A stretch of 64,000 nucleotides of DNA, taken from Porites lobata (taxonomy: Eukaryota > Cnidaria > Anthozoa > Scleractinia > Poritidae). The stretch's first letter is position 1, and each line of letters opens with the position of its first letter. The stretch lies in contig CALNXK010000333.1 in the NCBI GenBank assembly GCA_942486035.1, positions 218,501-282,500 of the forward strand, read 5' to 3'. A program made the translations under genes and the position numbers. Positions 46,640-59,634 of this stretch are shown here, piece after piece. The notes below the pieces were generated by a model, which ran no database searches, was not told the DNA's origin, and worked only from the letters and a program-made list of their open reading frames with translations.

Positions 46640-48640
46640 AGGTGCGTTTGGGTCAGAGATTGGACCTAATTCGATTCTCATTTATTCTTACGGATACCAC
46701 CTTTACGGCTATACCAAACAATCTACAGTTTTACTGATTTTGAGTCTATTGTTTGTAGTTTAGATGCGTTTGGGACAGATATTGGAGCTAATTATCATTC
46801 ATCCATTGGAATCTCACTTTTATGGCTATGCAAAGCCATCCACAGTTTTACTGATTTAACGTGAAATGTTTGTAGTTTAGTAGCATTTGGGTCCGAGATA
46901 TTGGACTTCATTCGCATATATCCACTGGAATGTCACTTTCACGGCGATGCCAAACAATCAACATTTTTACTGATTTCTCATCAAATGTTTGTAGTTTAGA
47001 TGCGTCATTGGCTAGATATTGCACTTCATATGATTCCCATACATACGTCCATTGGAATCCCGCTTTTACGGCAACGCCAAACAGTTCCAAGTTTTACTGA
47101 TTTCCCGTCAAATGTTTGCAGTTTAGTTGCGTTTGCGTCAGAAATTGGACCTTATTCTCATTCACCATTGGAATATCACTTTCACGGCTACGCAAAATAA
47201 TCCACAGTTTTACTGAGCTCCAGCTAAATGTTTGTAGTTTAGATGCGTTTTGGCTTGATATTGGACTTTATTCGGATATATCATGATCAATTGGAATCCC
47301 ACATTCAAGGCTATGCCAAACAATCCACAGTCCAAAGTCTTACATGATTTTCCGTGATATGTTTGTAGTTTCAGATGAATTTGGGTCAGATATTGGACGC
47401 CGAATCCATTTGGCGTCAGGTCCTTAAATGGTGAAGCTTGTTTGAGCTAGCGTCTCCCCTTACTGTTAAATGAAAACTTTGTTGATTTGGCTTTCAGGAT
47501 TGCCATCAAATCACTTTAAAGTGTTCCTGAGGAAAGTTTTTGTCCTTAAGATGGTTTAAAATAGTTTTCCGCGATTCAATAGCGCACGCTACTTTGGTAT
47601 GCGGAGCGATAGTTTTAAACTCCGTTCAAACATGCGTTTGATCCAATAAAAGACCCAATAATAACGACTTCCCGTTCAATGTTTGTAATATAGGTGCGTT
47701 TGGGTCAGAGATTGGACCTAATTCGATTCTCATTTATTCTTACGGATACCACCTTTACGGCTATACCAAACAATCTACAGTTTTACTGATTTTGAGTCTA
47801 TTGTTTGTAGTTTAGATGCGTTTGGGACAGATATTGGAGCTAATTATCATTCATCCATTGGAATCTCCTTTTATGGCTATGCAAGGCCATCCACAGTTTT
47901 ACTGATTTAACGTGAAATGTTTGTAGTTTAGTAGCATTTGGGTCCGAGATATTGGACTTCATTCGCATATATCCACTGGAATGTCACTTTCACGGCGATG
48001 CCAAACAATCAACATTTTTACTGATTTCTCATCAAATGTTTGTAGTTTAGATGCGTCATTGGCTAGATATTGCACTTCATATGATTCCCATACATACGTC
48101 CATTGGAATCCCGCTTTTACGGCAACGCCAAACAGTTCCAAGTTTTACTGATTTCCCGTCAAATGTTTGCAGTTTAGTTGCGTTTACGTCAGAAATTGGA
48201 CCTTATTCTCATTCACCATTGGAATATCACTTTCACGGCTACGCAAAATGATCCACAGTTTTACTGAGCTCCAGCTAAATGTTTGTAGTTTAGATGCGTT
48301 TTGGCTTGATATTGGACTTTATTCGGATATATCATGATCAATTGGAATCCCACATTCAAGGCTATGCCAAACAATCCACAGTCCAAAGTCTTACATGATT
48401 TTCCGTGATATGTTTGTAGTTTCAGATGAATTTGGGTCAGATATTGGACTTCATTCGCATATATATATATATGTATATATCCAGTGGAATCCCACTTTTA
48501 CGGCTGTGTTAAACAGTCCCCAGTTTACTGATTTCCCTTCAAATGTTTGTACTTTAGATGCGTTTGGGTGAGATAATGGACTTCATTCGCATATATCCTT
48601 TGGAATCCCACTTTTACGGCTTTGTTAAACAGTCCAAAGT
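46640..48640. repeat. Satellite of about 120-bp monomers with 1.05-kb higher-order repeat
   Basis: GTTTGTAGTTTAGATGCGTT starts recur at about 46751, 46869, 46987, 47109 and 47230, and again at about 47803 onward. Monomers share TTGGAATCCCACTTTTACGG and ACAGTTTTACTGATTTCC. The block 46640-47398 is repeated at 47692-48449 almost without change (offset about 1051), so whole multi-monomer blocks are being copied. The short ORFs that appear twice here are satellite artefacts. A final stretch continues at about 48844-48970. Confidence 0.9.
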
Positions 48641-48646
48641 TTTAAT

Positions 48647-48843
48647 AGACAGAAAAAAGAAATGCTGATTTAACAGTGAAGGAACTATATATTTGCCAAT
48701 ATTTCGAAAGGCACGGCCTTTCTTCTTCACGGTCTTACAAATGACAGTCTTTTTTCTGTCTATTTACATTTACATAGCTGATTAGATCCTCTATTAGGAT
48801 CCGGTGCTTCTACTTTGTTACGTTGGTCCCCGCTTACACAGTT
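48647..48843 (-). mobile_element. 197-bp hammerhead-bearing insertion in the satellite
   Basis: CAAAGTTTTAAT, a satellite sequence, is duplicated exactly on both sides (48635-48646, 48844-48855), giving a 12-bp target duplication. The insert contains AGACAGAAAAAAG / CTTTTTTCTGTCT inverted repeats around a hammerhead-like motif. The size, TSD and ribozyme are as expected for a PLE fragment or retrozyme-like non-autonomous retroelement. Confidence 0.65.
48698..48730 (-). ncRNA. Hammerhead-like motif
   Basis: GTGAAGA (one change from CUGANGA), stem II GAAAGGC / GCCTTTC (seven perfect pairs), then GAAATATT. Stem I can form from CC next to the core and ATTTG further out with GG and CAAAT. Confidence 0.5.
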
Positions 48844-48970
48844 CAAAGTTTTAATGATTTCCCATCAAATGTTTAAACTTAAGATGCGTTTGGGTCAGAT
48901 ATTGCACTTCATGATTCGCATATATCCGTTGGAATCCCACTTTTACGGCTTTGTTAAACAGTCCAATATT

Positions 48971-51900
48971 TTTCAACATACGTGCGTGATTCCGTATGCA
49001 ATATACCCTCCCCCTAATATAGAAGCCACTAACGCTAACTAATCTGCGCATGCGTTTAGAGCAAATTGGTTTTGTTCTAAAGCGAATAGTACCACAAGGA
49101 CAGCAAGGGGTTACTTGAAACAAATAAATAACTTTGCGATGTTCACACCTAAATGTCGTATATGGAACATGTTTTACGTAGGGTACACATGCGCCTTTCC
49201 CGTCTCACGTCCACCACTTCCTTGCCTCTAGACTAATTAAGTCATTGAAATTAATAAATTAAACAAAAATTAAAGTTTACAACTTAGCGCCATATCGCCT
49301 TAGTGCCCTGGCGGCAGCCGGCCCCCAAAACCAACTGCTCATGTCACACTTTTGTTGCGTGCCTTATATTGTACTTTGTAGTTCTTTTTACTTATGCCTT
49401 GTTCGCGGACATCTCGTTATTCCAGCACGTGACAAAATTGTTTAGCAAGTGTGGTATTTCTTCGCCTTTTCATCTGGCTCAAGGTTTCCTTGTTTCCTGA
49501 AACCCGCTGCCGATTCGAACCTTTAATTTTATGATTTCCTGAGGTATGGTCAGCGACAAAGTAATTGATGTATCAGCTGATTGAATTCTCAGAGTTCAAC
49601 GTTTCTTCTCACCTTCTCGGCTGCTACAACAGAAGGCGATGATTACAATCGAAAATGACATCGTTGCAGTCGACATACTGGTTCGGTTACGATTCCTTCC
49701 GATTGATCGGAAATGGTCGCCATTGGTTTCGCATTTTTTCATAAGGCGCACCAGCGAGCGTGCTACCATCCGGGCCGGAAGTAAAATGGAATGCGTAGAA
49801 CTTTATTTCATTTCTGCTGCACATGCATTTTATTGTCAGGCAATAAAAAAATTCGAATTTTTTGGTGCGAACAGAGCTACTCGTCAACAAAATTTTGAGA
49901 CAAGTAGCACTGGGGACGAGAATGGTACTGTAATGGTTGTGATGACATCGCACATGCAGATATTATTAAGCCCTGTTTCACTGATCCACTTAACAAATTG
50001 ACGTCAGTTTTTTGTGCGTCTGTCCTTTATTGATAATAAATTGCATCAAAACATTGCGCAAATGTGAATTTCGTGATCCCCAACTTAGTCACTTTCGTTC
50101 GGATGTGATGCACAATGCAAGTGACACGTAAATAAATTAACAAGTTCATTCCTAATTACATATTTCAATAAAAATTTCTAGTATAAACCTCTTATGAGTG
50201 AAATACTTGCTATAAGGCTTGGTTCAATTATTCCGATAGAGAATTTGCCTCAGCAAAAAATTTTTCTTAAGTCTTATAAGCAAAGTCGACTTCAAGACTA
50301 AAAATGTTTTTCTTGAGTTACAACTATGACCACTGTTGATGTTGGTTTCTATTCCCTCTGTATAATATCAAGAATTCAATGCTTCCCAACAGAATAGGAA
50401 GATCGCACTGAATCCAAGAACTTTTCAAAAATCTAGAAACTTTTCAAGAACTTTTTAAGGATCTGCAAAGTCAGCTTTTTCACTGATTACTTTTCAAGGA
50501 TCTGCAAAAACAGTTTTCACTAACTTCAAGGATCTGGAAAGTTTTCAAAGACTTTTCAAGGAACTGCAAAGTTTTCAAGAACTGCATAATACTATGTTAT
50601 AAAACAAAACAAAACAAAACCAGTAACAGCGTTTTATCAGAATAAAAACTCGGGACGAACACGTGCTGAAAGTCTTTTAGTTTAGAACGACTTCAAAAAC
50701 ATACCATAAATATGCCAGAAATATGCCCACTGCCCTCGAAAAAGTGCGCATAGCTTTCCAGCTCCTGTCGAAAGTTTTTAGATTTTAAAGTTCTGAGGAA
50801 AATACAATGTACTGCAAAAGACAACATATTGTAAAACAGTACTGAATAACAATTATATTTAAGTTACCATTTGTTGTATCAAGAATCCTGAGTAATTACT
50901 ACGGTATTTTGTAAAACCTGCAATATACAACAGCAGGGACATATATTTTTCAAAATTTTGTATGCCGTAAAGGTGATAGTTATTGGATTGGTGCTTCAAA
51001 AGCAGAAGTATATGCTAGATAAACACACCACTTACAATCTGTTAAGCAAGAATAACAAGCAATTATTACAAATAAGTTAAACAGTTGCAATGTGTAACAG
51101 CAGCAAAAATGTTTTCCCCTAAAATTCCACTAGTTGTGAAGGTGATAAATCCTTGTACTCCCCATAATTATTTCAAATGTACCAATGTTACAATCCATCA
51201 AGTTTAAACTAGTGGATACGAATGTAGTAAATTTTAAAACCTGCACTGTTACACAGCAGGGACTAACTAATTTTCTTAAATTTTACTTAGCCATAAAGGT
51301 TTTATATAATTTATTTTATAAAGAACTTATTTCACTACGTGGGCTTACATAAACCACGGTAAATGGCATTTCCTACACTAAAGCTGTGGTAAACTTAACT
51401 AGGATTTACCATGGAACATATTTCTATTAGCGCACAAATGCTCCTGCCTCTAAGGGTATGCTATTATAGGGCAAAATTATTGAAGTTAGAGTGTTTTCAC
51501 TTAACCTGTGAAATAAATACTGGAATACTTCGCAGTATTACTCTCTAATTTTATTGTTTTGTTTTGTTTACTTTGCAACTATATGGTACTTGCTGTTAGA
51601 TACTGTTTCACGGGTCAAATAAAATCACTCTAATAGTACACAACCACAAATTCTTGCTTTGTAAAGAGCAGTAATCCTAACAAATGTTATCACATTAAGA
51701 CATCAGTTATGATTCACTAAAAAATAGGTGCGGTTACCCTAGCCTTTGTACTTGGGTAAATGGCTCTTGCCCACATGGGGAGGCGACTTTTTGTGTGTAA
51801 ACCGACTTTCCCAAAGTGAAATTGCCTCAGGGAAATTTCCTCAGGGAAATTTCCATGCATACGTCAAAAAGAATAATAGAATTCCCCAAGACAGTTCCCG

Positions 51901-52948
51901 AGGTAAGATCTATGGGTTAATGGGACCCCAAAGTGACTCAACCGATCACGAGGAAGTGAAATGTACCAACACTAGAAATCATGTGTTGTTTACGTGCTGT
52001 GTTCATATTGACGCCAAAATCCTACCGACAACTGGACTTAACACAACATGATTTCAAGCGCTGCTGTGAATGTTTTTACGTTTAATAAATTCAAAAGCTA
52101 GTTGAGACTCTCGGAAGTTTTCTCTCCATCAGTGGTCCAGAATTCTTTCCTTAAGAAGTCGTTGGAACCAAGTGTAATTTGACTAACAAGCGACAATTTA
52201 TCTTTTTTGAAAGACAACAGCTGCAAGCACCGGATAATGCGTGAATGCAGGACACCTTTGTTGTCTGAAATCAAGTGCTGAATCGCTATCGCTAAACTTA
52301 ACTGATGTGGAGGTTTAATTAAAAGGGTCAAAATGGTCAAAAACGTTCCACGATTTTTGTCACTCTTTCGTGTTTACTTACCGCGAAATGGGTTCCAAGT
52401 TTTTCTTCCCCATGGGCAATAAACAGCGTGTAAACGCAAACAAGAAATTGATCCCAGCCCAGAGTGAGCCCAACCAAAGCTCTTTCCTCAAGGGGAGCCT
52501 TTGGGGAAGAGGGCAAGTGTAACTGCAACTAATATTTTAAGTGTTCATCTAACTGTGGAAAAGTACGAAGTGAGCGTGGAGCGCACGACAGGCACCCTAT
52601 CTCGCGCTCCACGCCCGCCTGGTAAACGCGAAAACAAATAAGGACTGGCCCGCCGGCAAGTTAACCTGAATAAAACCTCGGTACTTTAACTTTCATCTCC
52701 TATTACAATCATTCTACCTTCCTCTGGCTCAACCGTCCTAAAACGTTCCGATCTTAAGCTCTCGCCAAACAAGAGCTCATGGCGGTTTGCAAAAAAACAG
52801 AACCCTTGTCGGCATAACCAAATTTATTCACACAATTTGCGAGATCCCAATCCAATTTGCCTGGAAAAAAAAGATGGTGATGAAAAAAAGCCCATAGGCA
52901 CATCAGTGACTCCCTGGTCCAAAAAAAATGTTTGCCAACATTACCAGA
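48971..52948. other. Long stretch without recognised gene
   Basis: No supported gene. 50390-50590 has degenerate TTTTCAAGGATCTGCAAA-type short tandem repeats and 50605-50620 an AAAAC run. The open frames at 49639-50001 and 51746-52051 show no motif. Confidence 0.35.
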
Positions 52949-53363
52949 ATTTCAAAAGGCGTTTAAGTCTTTTGCTCTCGAACTCAGAGGTATCGAGTTT
53001 ACTGCTGAAGCTCCAGCCCTTTCTCGTTGTTAAATATTCACTTTCTTTTTATTGCATCTGATTTACAGATAAAAGACCTAAAAAAGGGTGTGAGGAATTT
53101 TCCGATTTCCCTTTGTAACTCATTTTATGTCAGTTTCTTTGCGTAAATCGCGCTCGAGATTCGACTTTTTAGTTTGAAATGCAATAATTCCACTAATACG
53201 AGACATATGCAAATTTCCTCACACCCTTTTTTAGGTCTTTTATCTGTCAATCAGATGCAATAAAAAGGAAGTGAATATTTAACAACGCGAAAGGGCTGGA
53301 GCTTCAGCAGTAAACTCGATACCTCTGAGTTCGAGAGCAAAAAACTTAAGCGCCTTTTGAAAT
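52949..53363. repeat. Inverted repeat, 153-bp arms
   Basis: 52949-53101 is nearly perfectly complementary to 53211-53363 with a 109-bp spacer. Arms include CTCAGAGGTATCGAGTTTAC and AAAAGACCTAAAAAAGGG. No target duplication recognised. Confidence 0.85.
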
Positions 53364-53989
53364 TCGATGAAATAAAATCTGTTATAAGGTAATTTAGTCT
53401 TTTAGCTTTAATTTGATGTATAACTTGCCTTTGTAGCGAAAATACTGGCGCGACTAGAATTTTTTTCTGTGGGCACCTCGTTTTCGTTTACCGAGACCTT
53501 AAGCCTCGGATGATTGAGTGACGTCCATGAGTACTGTACTGCCCGAAATCGTTCACTCATCGTATGGATAAAAGTTATCCTGTTCACGGCCTTTTTGTAG
53601 CTTCTATCTGTTGTCACTTTGCTGCCATGCAGGGAACGTAAATTAATCTAACCTCTAGGTAGCTCCGGATTGTGCTGACTGTTGTGCTGACTGGCTTTCG
53701 GATGATGATGACATTTTTGTTTTCGTGGGGGAATGATCTGACGGAGAACAAAGCTATGGGCCCTGCAGGACTTCGCCTATTTGATCTTGTTTTTAAATGG
53801 GTAATAGTTAGTTTGTCTTTGTATATGTAGCTTTAATTGGTATTTTGATCACAAGTCGCATTTACTTTTCTCCTTGACGCCACCGTTCTTCTCTCTCTCC
53901 TTAGAGGATATGACAACGGATTTTAGGGATCTCCGGTTTTAAGCTTCAGATTTAACTAGATAGATTGCGTCTTCGTCAAATATTTTCAA

Positions 53990-54260
53990 ACTTTGCTATC
54001 AATATCTTTTGGGCCTCATCTTGTGTTAGATCATGGAGACAGATCTCAAGGTCTTCTTCCGCCTCTGAGATGTCTGGGATGGCGTAGAAGGCAAGATACT
54101 TCATCTTCCCTTCATCTGAAAGAACCTTTCCGTCTCTTGTTTTCAGGAGTCCAGAAGAGATCAGTTTTTTTTAAGTCCCATTTTCACATCTCGCCGATTT
54201 CACATACGCTCTTCCTATCTTTAAGGTTTGCAGCTTTTTGTGCTTGATAGTGTTAGTCTC
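53990..54260 (-). pseudogene. Unknown coding relic, copy 2
   Basis: An open frame of about 60 codons includes SSGLLKTRDGKVLSDEGK, MKYLAFYAIPDISEAEEDLE and ICLHDLTQDEAQKILIAK. Conserved with the 46180-46460 copy, including downstream CTCTACGTGAGAG DNA. Either a gene fragment or part of an unrecognised transposon ORF. Confidence 0.45.
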
Positions 54261-54879
54261 TCTACGTGAGAGGAGCCTCAGCCGTCATCAAGCTACTGTT
54301 TATAGGAACCGGATTTATATGATTTGGTTAAATGGAGATGTCAAAGCCAACATCAGCTTTTCTAGCTTTGCCGCTACCCCAAAAGAGGGTGTGAATTGAT
54401 GTCCTTGATGTTGATAGAGCTTGGGAACCTAACTTCGTTCCGAGATTCGTCTTTAAAAGTTTGAAAATGTAACTAACAATAGTTATCTAAACATTTCAGG
54501 CTGTTATGGTAAGATATATACCCCTTCTTGTTCGAGGAATATGAAGTTTCTTTGGGAACCATCAGTATCTTCAGATGTTCATGGCGATACGTTTGAACTT
54601 TGTAAAGTAGTCCCTTATTTTTCTTGGAAGGTAAACTGCTATTACGTTACACCTCGCTCTTATCAACATCAGTCTATCATATAGCATTTAGGTTTCGACG
54701 CTTGAAATCTATCACATAAGATAAAGACACTCACCACATATTTAAAGAGAAGTCTAGTATGCAGACGATATTGCCGTTATGTATTCAGTACGCAATGATG
54801 CTTTCGTCTACAGCAGTCTGTTAAAAAAAAGATGGGTCTTCGGATTATTATAACGAAAACGAGACTTTGAGTGCCCACT

Positions 54880-55560
54880 AACAAGCTGATTTCTCTATAG
54901 CTGGACTTACGTTGAACAAAGTAGATCGTTTCAAATATCTTGGCTGCTATGTCACCACAGACTGCAAGTTAATTGACGAGATAACCGCACCTACCGAAAC
55001 CGGCTCGTGTGTAATAGGCCTAGGAAGACTCAGAAATAGGCGTTTGACAACATGACCCAGACTCAAAGAATACAGTCAATGTGTTGTCCCCCTAATAATG
55101 TACGGAAGTAAGAGCTTGACCGTATATCCATTGCCATCATTTCGTACTACTTAGAACCAATTAACAATTGCACATTAGATCCATTCTTAAGATAAATTGA
55201 GATCACACGTCACAAATGATAAAGTTCTGGATCGTTCAAAAGCCACAGACATTGATATCATCTTCAAAAGAAGGAGACTGGTTTAGATAGTTCGTGCTGT
55301 TCGAATGCAAATTTAAACGACCATTTAAAGCACTTCGCTGTGATGAAGTATCAAAAGGCTCTAGAATGATGTGTCGCCTTTTTCTTCAAAGATACCTTGA
55401 AACGAAGTCCCATGCACTTCACTCTTGGAAAGATACTGTTGCAGGTAGGCAAGCAAGGCAGGCATTTATCTCTGCTGTCGGTGACAAGTAGACTAAGAAC
55501 AAGGCTAGGAAAGAGTGGTCAGTAATCGCCGTGAGAAGAAAAGCCTAAAAGAGAAGGGGA
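54880..55560 (+). pseudogene. RTE-like LINE C-terminal relic
   Basis: In changing frames: LTLNKVDRFKYLGCYVTTDC, LIMYGSKSLTVY, HVTNDKVLDRSKATDIDIIF, KRRRL, then RPFKALRCDEVSKGSRMMCR and LFLQRYLETKSHALHSWKDT. The succession FKYLG, LLYGxExWT-like, (T/N)xxVLxR, RRLRW-like and GxRxxGRPxxRxxD-like is diagnostic for the end of RTE/CR1-type LINE RTs. Many stops; dead copy. Confidence 0.75.
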
Positions 55561-56747
55561 AATTAACTTTGAGTCAAAAGTTTTGTTTATTAATTTAAAC
55601 CGTGCGTTTAGAATATTCAGTTTGCTCATCTCATACTTTGTGTACTACCCCTTTTCGGTCTCCGGCGTATTGGTCTCCCTGAATACTTCTACTTATCATA
55701 TCTTGCTATCTTTAATTTTCTCTTCATTGTCCATTTCATTTCTCATGGCTAATTCTTTCTCGAAGCTTTGATTGTTATAATTGTCACTCGGACGCTTCTT
55801 TATACACTTCCCTTCAGCCACCATGGTCCAAGTGTGTTCTGACATCTATTCCTCTTCCTTTCTTCTCCTATAGCCGATAGGGATTCTTCCGGCCTCCTCC
55901 AAAGTTTAATTAGTTTTCCTGGACATTTCTGCCTTTTGATCACACCAAAGGGTGAAATTTAAACTACTCCGGCTCCTCAGTAGTAAATATTGAAGTCTGT
56001 TTGAAAGTTCATTTCGGCATCGGAGTCAGAGACATCGAAGTGTTGTTTTTCTTTTGCGCCTAGTTAGTTTGTGTTCAAGCACCCTCTCTCCTGAAAAATA
56101 TGAGGGAGAGAGACGTTTGTGTAGCGGCATCGCTAATCCTGATTTTTTAGGGAAGGGGGCGGCTGTACACAAGCTAGGTTTTTGTACGGGTGATCTTGTG
56201 GAAAATTTTTACTCTTACGGAGGCTTTCTACAGCTTTTCCGAGTCTCAGTAGCACTCACTACGATTGCTTGCCAGACGTAGTAATTGCGAGATCAAAAAT
56301 GACGCAAGAAAGGCGTTAAATCACTATATATTAAGTGATAGTATATTAAGTATATTAAGTGATAGTTTCAAACTCCGTTCAAACATGTGTTTAAGCCTAG
56401 GACCAATAAAATATGACAAAAAAGGTCGATAAACAGCGATAAAAAAAGCGCTCAATTTACTCTTCCTTTCTCGTACGCAAGACATGGCGTCACATGAGCA
56501 CGCGTTTAATCAAGGATTGCTCGAAAACTTACCATAAAACCTATAATGAAATTGTCACAGGTGATTGGTAAAGATAAATCGCGTTCAGAGCCAAAATTTT
56601 ACAAAATAAGTCTGTAACGGATTTTGAGCAACTTTTAATTTCTCATTTTCTCGACACCGACTCAAACGTCGAATTTCTAATTCATGCATTATGTCAACAG
56701 ATGTAATGAGAATGCATAAATTTGGTCCCGCCCTGCAGCATTGACTG
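55561..56747. other. No gene recognised
   Basis: GGGGGCGGCTGTACACA near 56154 also occurs at 46505, indicating an interspersed repeat tip. Confidence 0.3.
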
Positions 56748-57517
56748 CAGGGACGTAGCCAGGGGAGAGTTCCAGGGGTTCTGGACCCCCCTTTTGGGTT
56801 ATGAAAATAGGTATTATTTATATCACAGGCTACAATATTATGAGGGTGCATAAATTGGACGGATCATACGAGCCTCCCCTGCCTACTTCCGGCCCAGCTA
56901 ATTTCTCGAGAAGGAAACCCTGTGCTGACAAGCTGCTTTGCAGTACAATGCAGATGACCTACCATCACCCCAGGTTTTCATTTGATGTGGGTGTTTTCCG
57001 TTGGCGGCGTAAGTGGCTAAACGAGGATCACGACCTACCCAACAATGCAGTTCAGGCATGTACGTTGCGCTAATGAACGTTTATTATGGTATTAAAGCAT
57101 ATATCGACATGTTTGCACGGAAGTATCCACGGCACCTCCTTTCTTCTGAAATCCTAGCCGAGTGAACGTAAAACACAAGTCTACAGCATTTGATGAACAA
57201 TTTAATTTATATATGTTAAACAACTCTTATATTACCCATTTTTAATTCTATTACGGTGGACCTCTTCAGAAAACGAGATTTACAATCTCCTCTTAGAAAT
57301 GCTAACTACGTTTGGCGCTGAAATCATTGGAAATTTGTGCTCAGAATCAAGGAAACGCCATTTCTGAAGACCCCAAATTTAAAAATTTTCCGGGGGAGCA
57401 TGCTCTCGGAACCCCTCGCCCCTTCCTAGTAAAGAGCGCCTCCGGCGCTCGCTTGTCAATTAGGTAAGCAATAAACAGTAGGAACCCCTCTATGCAAAAA
57501 GACTGGCTACGCCCCTG
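56748..57517. mobile_element. 770-bp hAT-like TIR element
   Basis: CAGGGACGTAGCCAG at the left and CTGGCTACGCCCCTG at the right, matching the widespread CAGGGGCGTAGCC hAT-type tip. Flanks share only ATTG of the expected 8 bp, so the target duplication has decayed or the call is imperfect. No transposase seen. Confidence 0.55.
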
Positions 57518-58154
57518 ATTGTCCAGCCTTCACCTTCTCGTCTCCTCGTTCCATTGGCAGATAATTTTTCGCACAAATTTAAGTCCTTCGTCCCTCAGTA
57601 TCTCAGTCCGCCATATTGAATACTCTAGGTCTAAAACATTTTCCGCTGACCGACATACCCAGTTAATTTAAGTGCTTCTTAAAAAAAAAACGTGCGCATA
57701 GAAATTACTGTACATGAAAGGTTAAGTTTAATTTTTCAAGGTAATTACCTTCCATAAAACTTGTTGGTTACAAGACAGCGCTGCAAGCGAATTCTTATTT
57801 ACTACATAGCAGTCAAATTTTAGCTAAATAATTAAATTAGAAAGCTACTCTTGAACACGAAACTTTCGATGTTTGTTTGCTTTTTTTTTATCAAGCGCTA
57901 CTGTTACATGTAAAAGAAAACTTCATAGGCTTATAAAATATTTTGCGTAATCAGTATAATAATGATAGTTAATAATAATGTCCGTTTGGATCCAAATGAG
58001 CCGTTTAACTTGACCAATTAAAGTTCAAGCAAAAGCGAAGATTTCAAATTGCTTTTTCTCGGTCACTCTCAAAGATGTGCCCAGAGAATTCCCTCCTGTG
58101 AGACGAAATCCGCTCGGTAAAAATTGAGAAAATTTGTGTCAATTTTCGGGTTGC
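57518..58154. other. No gene recognised
   Basis: AT-rich unassigned DNA. Confidence 0.3.
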
Positions 58155-58726
58155 AATTGGCAGGAGGGCGGAATAACGTCTGCACATGTGCGAGATCTCA
58201 TGGGTCGCGCTGGCGCCAACGGCCTGAGCACCATACAAAACTTCGAAAAAATGGCGGCGTTTTTCGTATGGTGCCCAGTTTATGGTGAAAAGGTAGAGCC
58301 ACACTGAAAACGGTAGAAAGAAATCTTAACAATAGCTCCCTCGACCATTGGTCGGCACATACCTTTTTTACACTGGGGTTTAAAGCTTGTACAGTTGGTG
58401 AAAACAGGGCGTAAACACGAGAGATTTATCGAGGATTTGGGAGATGACATCAGAGTTACGCCGGGTTTTGGATTTTATTTACGTCCATCCTATTGTTCTT
58501 TGAGCACATGCAAAGCCCAGTGCGTGGGCTTGCTAGGTGTTAAGCGAACACAAGCTGGAGAAACACGACAAGGTCGCCTGAGGCGGTTTGACGAGGCCAT
58601 TGCTCGGTTCTTGGACGGGATTGAAATTGCCATTTTTTCGAGGTTTTAATGGTGCCCAGGCCGTTGGCGCTAGCGGGAGCCATGAGATCTCGCACATGCG
58701 CAGACGTTATTCAGCCCTGTCTGCAA
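58155..58726. repeat. Inverted repeat, arms of about 100 bp
   Basis: 58155-58254 and about 58629-58726 are complementary, sharing TGCGAGATCTCATGG, GCGCCAACGGCCTG and TTCGAAAAAATGGC. The two ORFs sharing GAQAVGAS...HEISHM on opposite strands arise from this symmetry. Confidence 0.75.
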
Positions 58727-59339
58727 TGGCAAGAAAGATGTCAGAAGACTTTCATTTCGCGAATCTTTATTCCACAGTCCAGCACGCCTACAGATGTACG
58801 CTTAACATACACTGGCCAGTAGGCGAGTTCATATCTTAACCAGTCCTAACACTGACACCACTGCATGAAAGATCACGTTGAGATTAGTCATTTGACCAAG
58901 TTTCATGCCTTTAGGGTAAACAGAGATCAACTTATGGACCTCAAAACGTGGTCCAAAAATCCATTCAAACTTCTCTCCTTGCATACAGCTGGCGCGCGGG
59001 AAATTTGAATTGACCAATCAGGATTCAGCAAGCGGGAAAAATCTAGTGTCCTGACGTCAAGTAAACGAGTCAGGAAAGGCTTCGAAATCAGGCAACTTTT
59101 TTCACTGGAAATTGTATTAAATATCCACGAAAAGGGATTTACATTTCAAAAACTCATAAATAATTCATGAGCCTATTATCCTATCAGATGACAGAAATCA
59201 GTCACGAGCTTGCATCTTTATAGCCGGTATAGAATGATCATTCTGAAAAGCCCGGAGAGGGTTTTGATTTCGGTCTCGGGGGAAATCGGGGAACAATACA
59301 TAAGCAATGAATTTACCACTGAATTATTAATGATAATAT

Positions 59340-59400
59340 GATTACCGTGATCTTTATATAAAGATCACTAGTGATCTTTATATAAAGATTACTCGTGATT
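59340..59400. repeat. Short GATCTTTATATAAAGAT repeats
   Basis: Self-complementary GATCTTTATATAAAGATC occurs twice in tandem, separated by ACTAGT. Confidence 0.8.
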
Positions 59401-59634
59401 TTTAAGAAATAGTCCTAATCATTTTCATCGCAATCTCAGCCATCCTCCTTCCAGACGTCTTCAGTAAATTTTGTCAACCAAAAATTCAACGTCATGTTAA
59501 TAATGTTCGTATCTAGACTTTGGATTTTGTCCAGTTCCACGTCGAACGCTGCGTCTTCGTTCGCTGCTTGTTTGTTCAGCCTTGCATTTTGCCACTGTGC
59601 GAAAATATAAAATGACCACTTTGGGACATATCGT

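Noticed and set aside
46908..48251. Duplicated 60- and 66-residue ORFs
   Set aside because: They lie in the satellite higher-order repeat and overlap each other on opposite strands; composition and duplication explain them.
49639..50001. ORF of 120 residues
   Set aside because: No motif, no splice signals, and an overlapping antisense ORF of similar length; likely chance.
51746..52051. ORF of 101 residues
   Set aside because: No recognisable domain and no paralog or splice context in the window.
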